16,660 nt of DNA, taken from assembly GCA_030824725.1 (NCBI GenBank), contig JAPJRE010000044.1:1-16660 (forward strand), written 5' to 3'. Shown in pieces: positions 1 to 5,883 of the stretch. A program made the position numbers and the translations under genes. The notes under the pieces are model-generated. The model was not told where the DNA came from, made no database searches, and saw nothing but the letters and a program-made list of their open reading frames with translations. This stretch comes from Sphingomonas sp. Its GTDB lineage: Bacteria; Pseudomonadota; Alphaproteobacteria; Sphingomonadales; Sphingomonadaceae. Position 1 is the stretch's first letter, and each line of letters starts with the position of its first letter.

Positions 1-16
1 CGAGATGTCGTTTACA

Positions 17-50
17 GTCTGGTGGGCTGGGTTTTGTGTATATGAGACAG
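17..50 (+). other. Probable Nextera adapter remnant at the contig start
   Basis: These 34 bases align without gaps to the Illumina Nextera read-2 adapter (transposon mosaic end plus tail) with 28 matches. The 3' end reads GTGTATATGAGACAG against the mosaic end GTGTATAAGAGACAG, and the 5' part reads GTCTGGTGGGCTGGG against GTCTCGTGGGCTCGG. The match stops exactly at base 50, where adapter would join the insert. The mismatches look like low-quality base calls. This is most likely a sequencing artefact and not biology. Bases 1-16 are therefore suspect too. Confidence 0.85.
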
Positions 51-83
51 CCGCTGCACGCGCCCCGCCGTCCGACCCGTTTC

Positions 84-120
84 GCGATCCCGGGATCGCC
101 CTCCGTTTCCCCGGGGAAAC
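84..120. promoter_or_regulatory. Tandem palindromic operators upstream of repA
   Basis: Two perfect 16-bp palindromes sit side by side: GCGATCCCGGGATCGC (84-99) and GTTTCCCCGGGGAAAC (105-120). Their centres are 21 bp apart, about two helical turns, and the second ends 31 bp before the repA start codon. Both share a CCCGGG core. The first contains CGATCC and the second contains GGGGAAAC, which resemble the two halves of the downstream iteron (TCGATCC and CGGGAAC). Iteron plasmids commonly repress rep through an operator built from iteron halves, so autoregulation by RepA is the natural reading. The function is inferred. No convincing -35/-10 pair could be assigned, partly because the upstream sequence is adapter. 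Confidence 0.6.
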
Positions 121-151
121 GCCCCTCCCTTACCCTGCTCCTCGAGGCTCC

Positions 152-1327
152 ATGACCCAGGCCGATCGCCAGTCGATCCCCGAACAGTTCGACCTGTTCC
201 TCCCCTATCTCGCCGACATGCCGCTGCGCGACCAGCGCGAGATGATGGAGCGCCCCTTCTTCAGCCTCGCCAAGACCAAGCGGGTAAAGCCGATCGACTA
301 CAAGAGCCCGGACGGCAAGCTGTGGGTGCATGTCTCGGCCAATCCCGATTATGGCATGGCGACGATCTGGGACGCCGACATCCTGATCTACTGCGCCAGC
401 GTGCTCGCCGACATGGCGCGGCGCGGCCGCAACGACATCCCGCGCAAGCTCCACCTCATGCCCTATGATCTGCTCCGCGCGATCGGCCGCCCGACCACGG
501 GGCGCGCCTATGAGCTGCTCGGCCAATCGCTCGACCGGCTGGTGGCGACGACGATCAAGACCAACATCCGCGCCGAGAACCGCCGCGAGGCGACATTCAG
601 CTGGCTCGACGGCTGGACCCAGCTGGTCGACGAGAAGACCGAGCGTTCGCGCGGCATGACCATCGAGCTCTCGAGCTGGTTCTACGAAGGCGTGCTGATG
701 ACCGGCGGGGTGCTGTCGATCGACCGCGCCTATTTCGACCTCACCGGCGGGCGCGAGCGCTGGCTCTACAAGGTCGCGCGCAAGCATGCCGGCGGGGCAG
801 GGGAGGCGGGCTTCGCGATCTCGATGCCGACCCTGTTCGAGAAGTCAGGCGCCGAGGGGCAATATCGCCGCTTCAAGTTCGAGATCGCCAAGATCGTCGA
901 GCGCGACGAGCTGCCCGGCTATACGCTGTCGCTCGAAACACCGGCAGGCAAGCGCGAGCCGAGCCTGCGCATGCGGCGGCGCGGGGAGGGCGAGGCACGC
1001 CCCGTCGGCAAGGCTCCGGCAGTGGCTGCCGCGCCATCCGCCGATCCAGCGCGCGAACAGGAAGCGCCGCCGCCCGCCCCGGATGCGCGTGCGCTGATCC
1101 GTCGTTCCCTGACCGGACTGGCGACCCGCGCCACCGCCGGCATGATCACCGATGCGACGCTCGCCCAGCTGCGGCAGGAATGTCCCGGCTGGGACTATCA
1201 GGAGCTACACCGCCAGTTCCGGGACTGGGTGGAAGCCGATTCCGCACGCACCCCGGCCAATTACCAGAACGCCTTCATGGGCTTCGTTCGGCAGTGGCAC
1301 AGCCGGAACAAGCATCAGTTGCGCTGA
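152..1327 (+). CDS. repA: Replication initiator protein A (RPA family)
   Basis: This 391-aa protein resembles the RPA-type plasmid replication initiators of alphaproteobacteria, which bind iterons at an origin and recruit the replisome. The N-terminal two thirds (about residues 10-260) carry the family core, including the stretch RPFFSLAKTKRVKPIDY near residue 35 and a winged-helix-like segment around MPYDLLRAIGRPTTGRAYELL. A Pro/Ala-rich linker (about 285-315) leads to a C-terminal helical domain ending in WHSRNKHQLR. The frame is open back to base 5, but the upstream 49 codons run through adapter sequence and two palindromes, so the ATG at 152 (MTQADRQSIPEQFDLF) is chosen. No strong Shine-Dalgarno is visible. 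Iterons follow directly downstream, which supports the initiator role. The gene could drive a plasmid or chromid or be an integrated remnant; no parAB is seen. Confidence 0.88.
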   Translation: MTQADRQSIPEQFDLFLPYLADMPLRDQREMMERPFFSLAKTKRVKPIDYKSPDGKLWVHVSANPDYGMATIWDADILIYCASVLADMARRGRNDIPRKLHLMPYDLLRAIGRPTTGRAYELLGQSLDRLVATTIKTNIRAENRREATFSWLDGWTQLVDEKTERSRGMTIELSSWFYEGVLMTGGVLSIDRAYFDLTGGRERWLYKVARKHAGGAGEAGFAISMPTLFEKSGAEGQYRRFKFEIAKIVERDELPGYTLSLETPAGKREPSLRMRRRGEGEARPVGKAPAVAAAPSADPAREQEAPPPAPDARALIRRSLTGLATRATAGMITDATLAQLRQECPGWDYQELHRQFRDWVEADSARTPANYQNAFMGFVRQWHSRNKHQLR

Positions 1328-1363
1328 TACGGTGACCGCATGCGGGCCGCCGCTCGGGCGGGC

Positions 1364-1401
1364 GTTCCCGAAGTGTCGGGCTCCCGTTCCGGCCCTGCTC
1401 C
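1364..1401 (-). repeat. Inverted iteron copies next to repA
   Basis: GTTCCCGAAGTGTCG at 1364-1378 is the exact reverse complement of CGACACTTCGGGAAC, the last 15 bases of the fifth direct iteron (1610-1624). A weaker second copy starts GTTCCGG at 1386, again 22 bp further on. The inverted group begins 36 bp after the repA stop and faces the main array. Inverted iterons beside a rep gene often act in copy control or autoregulation. The first copy is certain as a repeat; the second is degenerate. Confidence 0.65.
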
Positions 1402-1520
1402 GATTGCCGCACTGGGTCGGCCGGATTGAACCTCTTCGCGATGCTTTCCGCACCAAGTGATTCAACCGTCGGGATCGGCAAGTCCGAAAACGTGTCAAAA
1501 AGCTCCTGCGACCCGGCCTT

Positions 1521-1624
1521 TCGACACATTCGGAACGGGGTTCGATCCTTCCGGAACCCCTGTTCGATCCTTCGGGAACAGGATGCCCGATCTTTCGGGA
1601 ACACGAAAACGACACTTCGGGAAC
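1521..1624 (+). repeat. Five direct iterons, about 22-bp period
   Basis: Five 16-bp units start at 1521, 1542, 1564, 1587 and 1609, so the spacings are 21, 22, 23 and 22 bp, close to two DNA turns. The units are TCGACACATTCGGAAC, TCGATCCTTCCGGAAC, TCGATCCTTCGGGAAC, CCGATCTTTCGGGAAC and ACGACACTTCGGGAAC. The consensus is about yCGAtccTTCGGGAAC, with the GGAAC end invariant. Helically phased direct repeats beside a rep gene are the hallmark of an iteron origin bound by RepA. The repeats are directly visible; their binding by RepA is inferred. Confidence 0.85.
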
Positions 1625-1758
1625 GGGGCCTAATACGCGAATCGCGCTGGAATCGTGAGTCGGAGCACGTCAGCGCCGTGCGTAACTCTGTAAGGATTCA
1701 AAAAACCTTCTAACCGGCTTCAGAGTTTCTCCTTTCTTGATTGGAAGAGAGAGAAGAA

Positions 1759-2082
1759 TCATCCCTGTCGGTTCAGACCAAGGCGCGCCAATCGCAGCAA
1801 ATCAGGCAAGGCCGTTCGCACCGCAGCGATGCGCCGCGCGTTTTCCTCCTGTCGATCATCGCCGGGCACGACATACGGGGGCGATTGGATCAGACATGCA
1901 GCAACGACTTGCGAGGAGGGCCATGTCCCCGATCGCATGTCCTCACTTGCGCCGCTGTCGGGGTGCGTCGAGACGGCAATCGCGCCCATGCGCATGTCAT
2001 CGTCCAGATGCCGTACGTACCAAGGGCCCGCAGATGCTGCCCACTCGAGCGCTGCCAGCGCTTCCAATTCCTCTAGCGTCAT
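1759..2082 (-). CDS. Small hypothetical protein, Ead/Ea22-like character
   Basis: This 107-aa protein has an N-terminal helix followed by SAGPWYVRHLDDD and a C-terminal stretch ENARRIAAVRTALPDLLRLARLG. The pattern of 'GPW' then a variable strand region then 'N..(F/R)IAA.R..LP.LL' is typical of small phage-borne proteins of the Ead/Ea22 type, whose function is unknown. There is no signal peptide or membrane segment. The ATG at 2082 is preceded only by a weak AGGTT. It lies 52 bp downstream of the symporter gene on the same strand and may be cotranscribed with it, but nothing links the two functionally. It may be a phage or mobile-element relic beside the origin. That it is a real gene is fairly likely; the family link is tentative. 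Confidence 0.6.
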   Translation of the reverse strand: MTLEELEALAALEWAASAGPWYVRHLDDDMRMGAIAVSTHPDSGASEDMRSGTWPSSQVVAACLIQSPPYVVPGDDRQEENARRIAAVRTALPDLLRLARLGLNRQG

Positions 2083-2134
2083 GGCGAAGGCTAACCTGCC
2101 AAGGACAACCTCCGCGACCGGAGCAGGAGCGAGC

Positions 2135-3652
2135 CTATCCCCGCACGCCCGCCACCGGATTCCGCCCCCAGAGCTGGTCGTACCGCCAGCCCGACAGGTC
2201 TTCCACCACCGCCTGCGCCTGCGGGGATCCCGGCACCGTTTCGCCGCGCTTGAAGCGATCGATCTCCGCCATCAGCACGTCATGCGTCGCGGCGTTGAGG
2301 CGGAAGCGGGTGGAGACCAGCATGCCCGCGAGCAGCACGCTGACGGTGCCGATCCCAAGCACCAGCGCGATGGTGTGGATCGCCCCCGGACTCTGCACCG
2401 CCGCGCCCTTGGCGAAGCCCCCCGCGCTCATGATCGCACCGACACCGGCGACCGCCGCCGCTTGCGTCAGCTTGCGCACGAAGGTCATCACGCCGGCAAA
2501 GGCCCCCTCGCGACGCCGTCCGGTCACGATCTCGTCGACATCGGCCATGTAGTTGTAGGTCGCCCAGGGAATGTAGTTGAGCGCCCCGCGACCCAGGCCG
2601 GCCAGCGCGATCGGCAGCCACAACCAGGCATTGCCCACCTGCACCCCCATGCGCCACTGCGCGAGCAGCACCAGTACGCCCGCCGCGAAGCTCAGCGCCG
2701 CCAGCTGATAGGCACGGGCAGGGGAACTGCGCAGCGCGAGGTTGATCGCCAGCAGCACCGCGACAAACTGGACGATGTACATCGTGCCGAGCAGCGCCGA
2801 CGCTGCCCCGATCGATCCCATCAACGCGAACACGACGAAGAAGGTGAAGGCAGCGTTGAACACGTCCTGGCTGATATAGCCACCCAGATACATGCCCAGG
2901 TGCAGCCGGAAGGCGCGGATGCGGAAGGTGGAGAAAAGGTTCGCATAGAGCCCCCGGATCGCCGCGCCCACGGTCGCTCGGGGGGGGCCTGCGGGCCGCA
3001 GCGCTGCCACTTCCGCCGCCGGCCGCTCCCAGCTGAACCGGTAGAGCAGCCCGGCCGTCACCATGAACAGCGCCGAGAACAGGATGCCCATGTAGAAGAA
3101 GGTCTGCGGGCTGTTCTTGCCCAGCGCCTGGATCAGCATGCCGGGCAGGAAGCCCGCCAAGATCGCGCTTGCCTGGGCGAAGAGGATCCGCACGCCCGCG
3201 AACTTCGCCTTGGTGCGATAGTCGCTTGCCATCTCCGCCGCGAGCGTTTCGTACGGGATGATCTCCATCGCGTAGACCAGCTCGAACAGCACATAGGTGA
3301 CGAGGTAATACCAGAAGCCCTGCCCGGCCACCCACATGATCGCGAAGGAGGGGAGGAGGGGGATCGCCGCCAGGATGAAGAACCGGCGCCGGCCGAAGCG
3401 GCGGCCGAGCGGGGTATCGCCCATCGCATCGGAAAGATGCCCGATGACCGGTGAGGCGATCGCATCCAGCACCCGCGCCACGGTGAAGATCAGCGCTGCC
3501 TGCCACGCCTCGAGTCCGCAGAACTGGGTGTAGAAGATCAGCACCCAGCCCGAGATCACCGCCATCGAGCCCGCGCCGAGTACGTCGTTCGATCCATAGG
3601 CGGCATAATGATACCACCGGACGGGGCGAGTGGTGGGCGCGCTTCGGGCCAT
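2135..3652 (-). CDS. MFS transporter, GPH (MelB-like) glycoside/uronide:cation symporter
   Basis: A 505-aa inner-membrane protein with about twelve hydrophobic segments. It shows the GPH signature after TM2, GHLSDAMGDTPLGRRFGRRR (71-90), and the matching second-half loop motif ADVDEIVTGRRREGAFAG (370-387). The N-terminal SNDVLGAGSMAVISGWVLIFYT is typical of this group. GPH carriers import glycosides, pentoses or hexuronides with a cation; TogT of Dickeya, an oligogalacturonide carrier, is in the same family. The ATG at 3652 has an excellent AGGAGA (3656-3661). The gene is divergent from the oligogalacturonate-lyase-like gene across 109 bp, suggesting uptake of that enzyme's product. The substrate is inferred from context only. 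The C-terminal 50 residues are cytoplasmic and polar. Confidence 0.85.
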   Translation of the reverse strand: MARSAPTTRPVRWYHYAAYGSNDVLGAGSMAVISGWVLIFYTQFCGLEAWQAALIFTVARVLDAIASPVIGHLSDAMGDTPLGRRFGRRRFFILAAIPLLPSFAIMWVAGQGFWYYLVTYVLFELVYAMEIIPYETLAAEMASDYRTKAKFAGVRILFAQASAILAGFLPGMLIQALGKNSPQTFFYMGILFSALFMVTAGLLYRFSWERPAAEVAALRPAGPPRATVGAAIRGLYANLFSTFRIRAFRLHLGMYLGGYISQDVFNAAFTFFVVFALMGSIGAASALLGTMYIVQFVAVLLAINLALRSSPARAYQLAALSFAAGVLVLLAQWRMGVQVGNAWLWLPIALAGLGRGALNYIPWATYNYMADVDEIVTGRRREGAFAGVMTFVRKLTQAAAVAGVGAIMSAGGFAKGAAVQSPGAIHTIALVLGIGTVSVLLAGMLVSTRFRLNAATHDVLMAEIDRFKRGETVPGSPQAQAVVEDLSGWRYDQLWGRNPVAGVRG

Positions 3653-3693
3653 GCTCTCTCCTGGACCGGCGTCCGCGAAGCGGCACCGGCTGC

Positions 3694-3731
3694 TTTACTC
3701 CATAATATGAACTGCTATCATACTATGTGAA
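3694..3731. promoter_or_regulatory. Overlapping divergent promoters with a dyad operator
   Basis: For the lyase (plus), TTTACT (3694-3699), a 16-bp spacer and TATCAT (3716-3721) fit a sigma70 promoter. For the symporter (minus), TTCACA (3731-3726), an 18-bp spacer and TATTAT (3707-3702) fit another. An imperfect dyad, CATAATATG (3701-3709) and CATACTATG (3719-3727), with 9 bp between, covers both promoters. Each 9-mer is itself nearly palindromic. A single repressor bound here could shut both genes. No matching regulator gene is in the window. A lyase Shine-Dalgarno, GGAGAG, lies at 3751-3756. Confidence 0.55.
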
Positions 3732-3761
3732 ACGACATCAAGTCAGCTTGGGAGAGCGATC

Positions 3762-5102
3762 ATGGCATGGCTGGGCATCCGCGCGCGAGTGCTGGGGGCG
3801 GCGCTTGCCGTATCGTCCACGATGGGCGTGGCAGCCGCCGATCCCGCCGCGGCGTGGATAGACAAGGCCACCGGCCACCGGGTCGTCCGGATCAGCCGCG
3901 CGCCTGGTACGGTGAGCCTCTATTTCACGCAGAACGGCTTCCTGCCGCAGGGTGACAAGATGGCGGTGACCACGTCGCAGGGCCTCGCGCTGGTCGATCT
4001 GAAGACCTGGGAAGTGCAGCCGCTCGTTACCCGCCCCGGCGCGGTGCTGCTGTTCACCGGGCGCCGGACGCGCACTGTCTATTTCGCCGAGCGCGCGCGG
4101 GACGATGCGGGCGGTCCGTTCGGGGTGTTCGCCGCCGATGCGGATACCGGCGCGACACGGCGCGTCGCGACGGTGCCCGGCGGCTGGATCGGATCGATCA
4201 ACGCCGACGAGACGCTGCTGCTCGGCCAGGTCGCCAGGCCGATCGTCCCGCTGCGCCCTGACGGCACGCTCGCCCGCCGCGAAGGCGAAGTGAACACCCC
4301 GGGCATGAACGACTATCGCGCCAACGGGCCCGACGGGAAGCCGCTGCCCTATGCCGAAGCCAAGGAGGTCCACCTCAACCGTCGCCTCGACGCGCAAGTG
4401 CCGATGGAGATCTTCACGATCGACCTGCGCACCGGCGCGCGGCGGGTGGTGACCGCCTCGACCGACTGGCTCAACCATGTCCAGTTCTCGCCCACCGATC
4501 CGCAGCAGATCCTCTATTGCCACGAGGGGCCGTGGCACCGGGTCGACCGGATCTGGGTGATCCGAGCCGACGGTACGGGCGAGCGCCGGCTCCACAGCCG
4601 CACGATGAACATGGAGATTGCGGGCCACGAGTTCTTCTCGCCCGACGGGAAATGGGTTTGGTACGACCTGCAGACGCCGCGCGGGGAAGTGTTCTGGCTG
4701 GCCGGGGTCGAAATCGCGACGGGGAGGCGCCGCTGGTACCATGTCGAGCGCAATCTCTGGTCGGTGCACTACAACGTATCGCCGGACGGTTCCCGTTTCA
4801 CCGGCGACGGCGGCGACGCCGAAATGGTCGCCCGTGCACCGGACGGCAAATATCTCTACCTGTTCACGCCGCACGCCATCGCGGACGTGGCGGGCATCCA
4901 TGCCAATGATGCCGCGGCACTGGTCGCGCCGGGCACGCTGGCCGCGGAGAAGCTGGTCGACATGCGGCGCCAGGACTATCGGCTGGAGCCCAATATGATC
5001 TTCACGCCCGACGGCAAATGGATCCTGTTCCGCGGCAATTTCGAAGGCGCAGCGCATCTCTATGCGGTCGAGGTGGCGAAGGCCACGCCGGAGCAACAAT
5101 AA
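3762..5102 (+). CDS. Exported oligogalacturonate lyase-like protein (PL22 family)
   Basis: This 446-aa protein has a signal peptide (residues 1-26, ending GVAAA) and a seven-bladed beta-propeller-like body matching oligogalacturonate lyases, which beta-eliminate short pectic oligomers. Recognisable blocks are ATGHRVVRISR (36-46), LYFTQNGF (53-60), WLNHVQFSPTDPQQILYCHEGP (236-257), GHEFFSPDGKWVWY (288-301), WSVHYNVSPDGSRFTGDG (333-350) and EPNMIFTPDGKWILF (409-423). H289 aligns with the catalytic-base histidine of known Ogl and H336 with one metal histidine. The HPH metal motif, however, is replaced by E409-P-N411. Classical Ogl is cytoplasmic and about 388 aa, so export is notable. GGAGAG precedes the ATG by 5 bp. 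Family assignment is firm; the substrate may not be galacturonan. Confidence 0.85.
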   Translation: MAWLGIRARVLGAALAVSSTMGVAAADPAAAWIDKATGHRVVRISRAPGTVSLYFTQNGFLPQGDKMAVTTSQGLALVDLKTWEVQPLVTRPGAVLLFTGRRTRTVYFAERARDDAGGPFGVFAADADTGATRRVATVPGGWIGSINADETLLLGQVARPIVPLRPDGTLARREGEVNTPGMNDYRANGPDGKPLPYAEAKEVHLNRRLDAQVPMEIFTIDLRTGARRVVTASTDWLNHVQFSPTDPQQILYCHEGPWHRVDRIWVIRADGTGERRLHSRTMNMEIAGHEFFSPDGKWVWYDLQTPRGEVFWLAGVEIATGRRRWYHVERNLWSVHYNVSPDGSRFTGDGGDAEMVARAPDGKYLYLFTPHAIADVAGIHANDAAALVAPGTLAAEKLVDMRRQDYRLEPNMIFTPDGKWILFRGNFEGAAHLYAVEVAKATPEQQ

Positions 5103-5134
5103 ACTACATCAACGCCCCGCAACCAGTTGAACCG

Positions 5135-5159
5135 GCGGGCATTATGCTTGCATGCCCGC
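5135..5159 (+). terminator. Hairpin after the lyase gene
   Basis: GCGGGCAT (5135-5142) pairs perfectly with ATGCCCGC (5152-5159) across a 9-base loop, followed by TTATTGCTT. It begins 32 bases after the lyase stop and could end that transcript. The 3' arm contains the start codon of the following small gene, so on a read-through transcript the hairpin would hide that start. It is a weak intrinsic terminator because the T-run is poor. Confidence 0.45.
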
Positions 5160-5385
5160 TTATTGCTTCCGCGTTCGTACCCCCGATCACCATCCCCATG
5201 GCATCGAGCGCCGCGACCTGCCGGACCTGCGGGCAGCACTGATCGCCGGCAATGACCTGGCGCGGGCGCTGCTGCGCCACCGCGGCGCCCGCAAGCCGCT
5301 GCGCGGCAGCCTGGACATCGAGGATGACGGCGAACAGCCCGTCGCGCGCATCCTGCTTGCCGATCTGGCCCGACAGCTCTCCTGA
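5152..5385 (+). CDS. DUF6894-like small protein
   Basis: A 77-aa protein beginning MPAYCFRVRTPD, followed by LPDLRAALIAGNDLARALLRHRG and LDIEDDGEQPVARILLADL. This matches the layout of DUF6894 proteins common in sphingomonads and rhizobia: an opening strand of the type MPxYxFxVR, a helix beginning LPDLxxA, and two closing strands. Their function is unknown. No signal peptide is present and it is probably cytoplasmic. The ATG at 5152 fits the family start but lies in the 3' arm of a hairpin and lacks a clear Shine-Dalgarno. It sits 49 bp after the lyase and 65 bp before the VOC gene, same strand. Family assignment is by pattern only. Confidence 0.6.
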   Translation: MPAYCFRVRTPDHHPHGIERRDLPDLRAALIAGNDLARALLRHRGARKPLRGSLDIEDDGEQPVARILLADLARQLS

Positions 5386-5450
5386 TCGCGCTGCCCATGC
5401 TTGTCTCCCGGGCGTCGTCCCGGCATGGTCGGCGGGGAGGGGAGGGCAGC

Positions 5451-5837
5451 ATGATCGACCATATCGGCATCACCACGCACGATATCGACGCGGCACGGCG
5501 CTTCTATGCGGCGGCGCTGGCCCCGCTGGGGATCGGGCTGGAGATGGAAGTCACGCCCGAGCAGAGCGGCGGCTATCACGGTCTCGGCTTCGGCAGGGAC
5601 GGCAAGCCGTTCTTCTGGATCGGCACCGGCGATCCGGCCAGCGGGCCGCTGCACCTTGCCTTCGCCGCCGCGAGCCGGGCGGAAGTGGATGCCTTCCATG
5701 CGGCGGCGCTGGCGATCGGCGGCGTCGACCATGGCGCGCCCGGCCTTCGCCCGCACTATCATCCGAACTATTACGCCGCATTCGTGCTCGGGCCGGACGG
5801 TGCGAATGTCGAGGCGGTGTGCCATCAGCCGGCGTGA
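5451..5837 (+). CDS. VOC family protein (glyoxalase/dioxygenase fold)
   Basis: A 128-aa protein with the paired beta-alpha-beta-beta-beta modules of the vicinal oxygen chelate superfamily. It opens MIDHIGITTHDIDAARRFY and ends with the strand NYYAAFVLGPDGANVEAV. Candidate metal ligands are H4, H68 (in GPLHLAF) and E121 (in ANVEAV), the usual positions. Such proteins include glyoxalases, extradiol dioxygenases and antibiotic-binding proteins; the substrate cannot be read from sequence. The frame is open upstream to 5397, but ATG 5451 is chosen because it begins the conserved first strand and has GGAGGG (5441-5446) 4 bp before it. It lies 46 bp before the M20 peptidase gene and may be cotranscribed with it. 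Probably cytoplasmic. Confidence 0.85.
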   Translation: MIDHIGITTHDIDAARRFYAAALAPLGIGLEMEVTPEQSGGYHGLGFGRDGKPFFWIGTGDPASGPLHLAFAAASRAEVDAFHAAALAIGGVDHGAPGLRPHYHPNYYAAFVLGPDGANVEAVCHQPA

Positions 5838-5883
5838 TCCGCGCGTCGGCGCGGAACGGCCGATTCAACCACAGGGGACCCGC

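Larger units (their letters stand above)
1328..1758. other. Putative replication origin region (no genes)
   Basis: This 431-base stretch between the repA stop and the next gene has no credible coding sequence. The ORFs crossing it are short, overlap the repeats and have no recognisable protein character. It holds inverted iteron copies next to repA, a five-copy direct iteron array, and a more A/T-rich tail (about 1680-1760) with short A runs and a pyrimidine/purine-skewed stretch that could serve as the unwinding element. I did not see a clear DnaA box of the TTATCCACA type. The origin role is inferred from this layout. Confidence 0.6.

Noticed and set aside
1521..1624. CRISPR-like array
   Set aside because: The repeats are only 16 bp with 5-7-bp gaps and no spacers or cas genes; they fit iterons.
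1426..1713. 95-codon ORF over the iteron region
   Set aside because: The repeats fully explain the sequence; the spacing varies (21-23 bp), which is not codon-periodic, and there is no RBS.
3738..5099. Long minus-strand ORF of 453 codons opposite the lyase gene
   Set aside because: The plus-strand protein has a signal peptide, RBS and clear family motifs; the antisense reading is Arg/His-rich with no family resemblance, typical of high-GC shadow frames.
5395..5428. Bulged hairpin (CCATG...CCGGG / CCCGG.CATGG) before the VOC gene
   Set aside because: The stem is interrupted by a 7-8-base bulge and is short; not strong enough to call a terminator or riboswitch.
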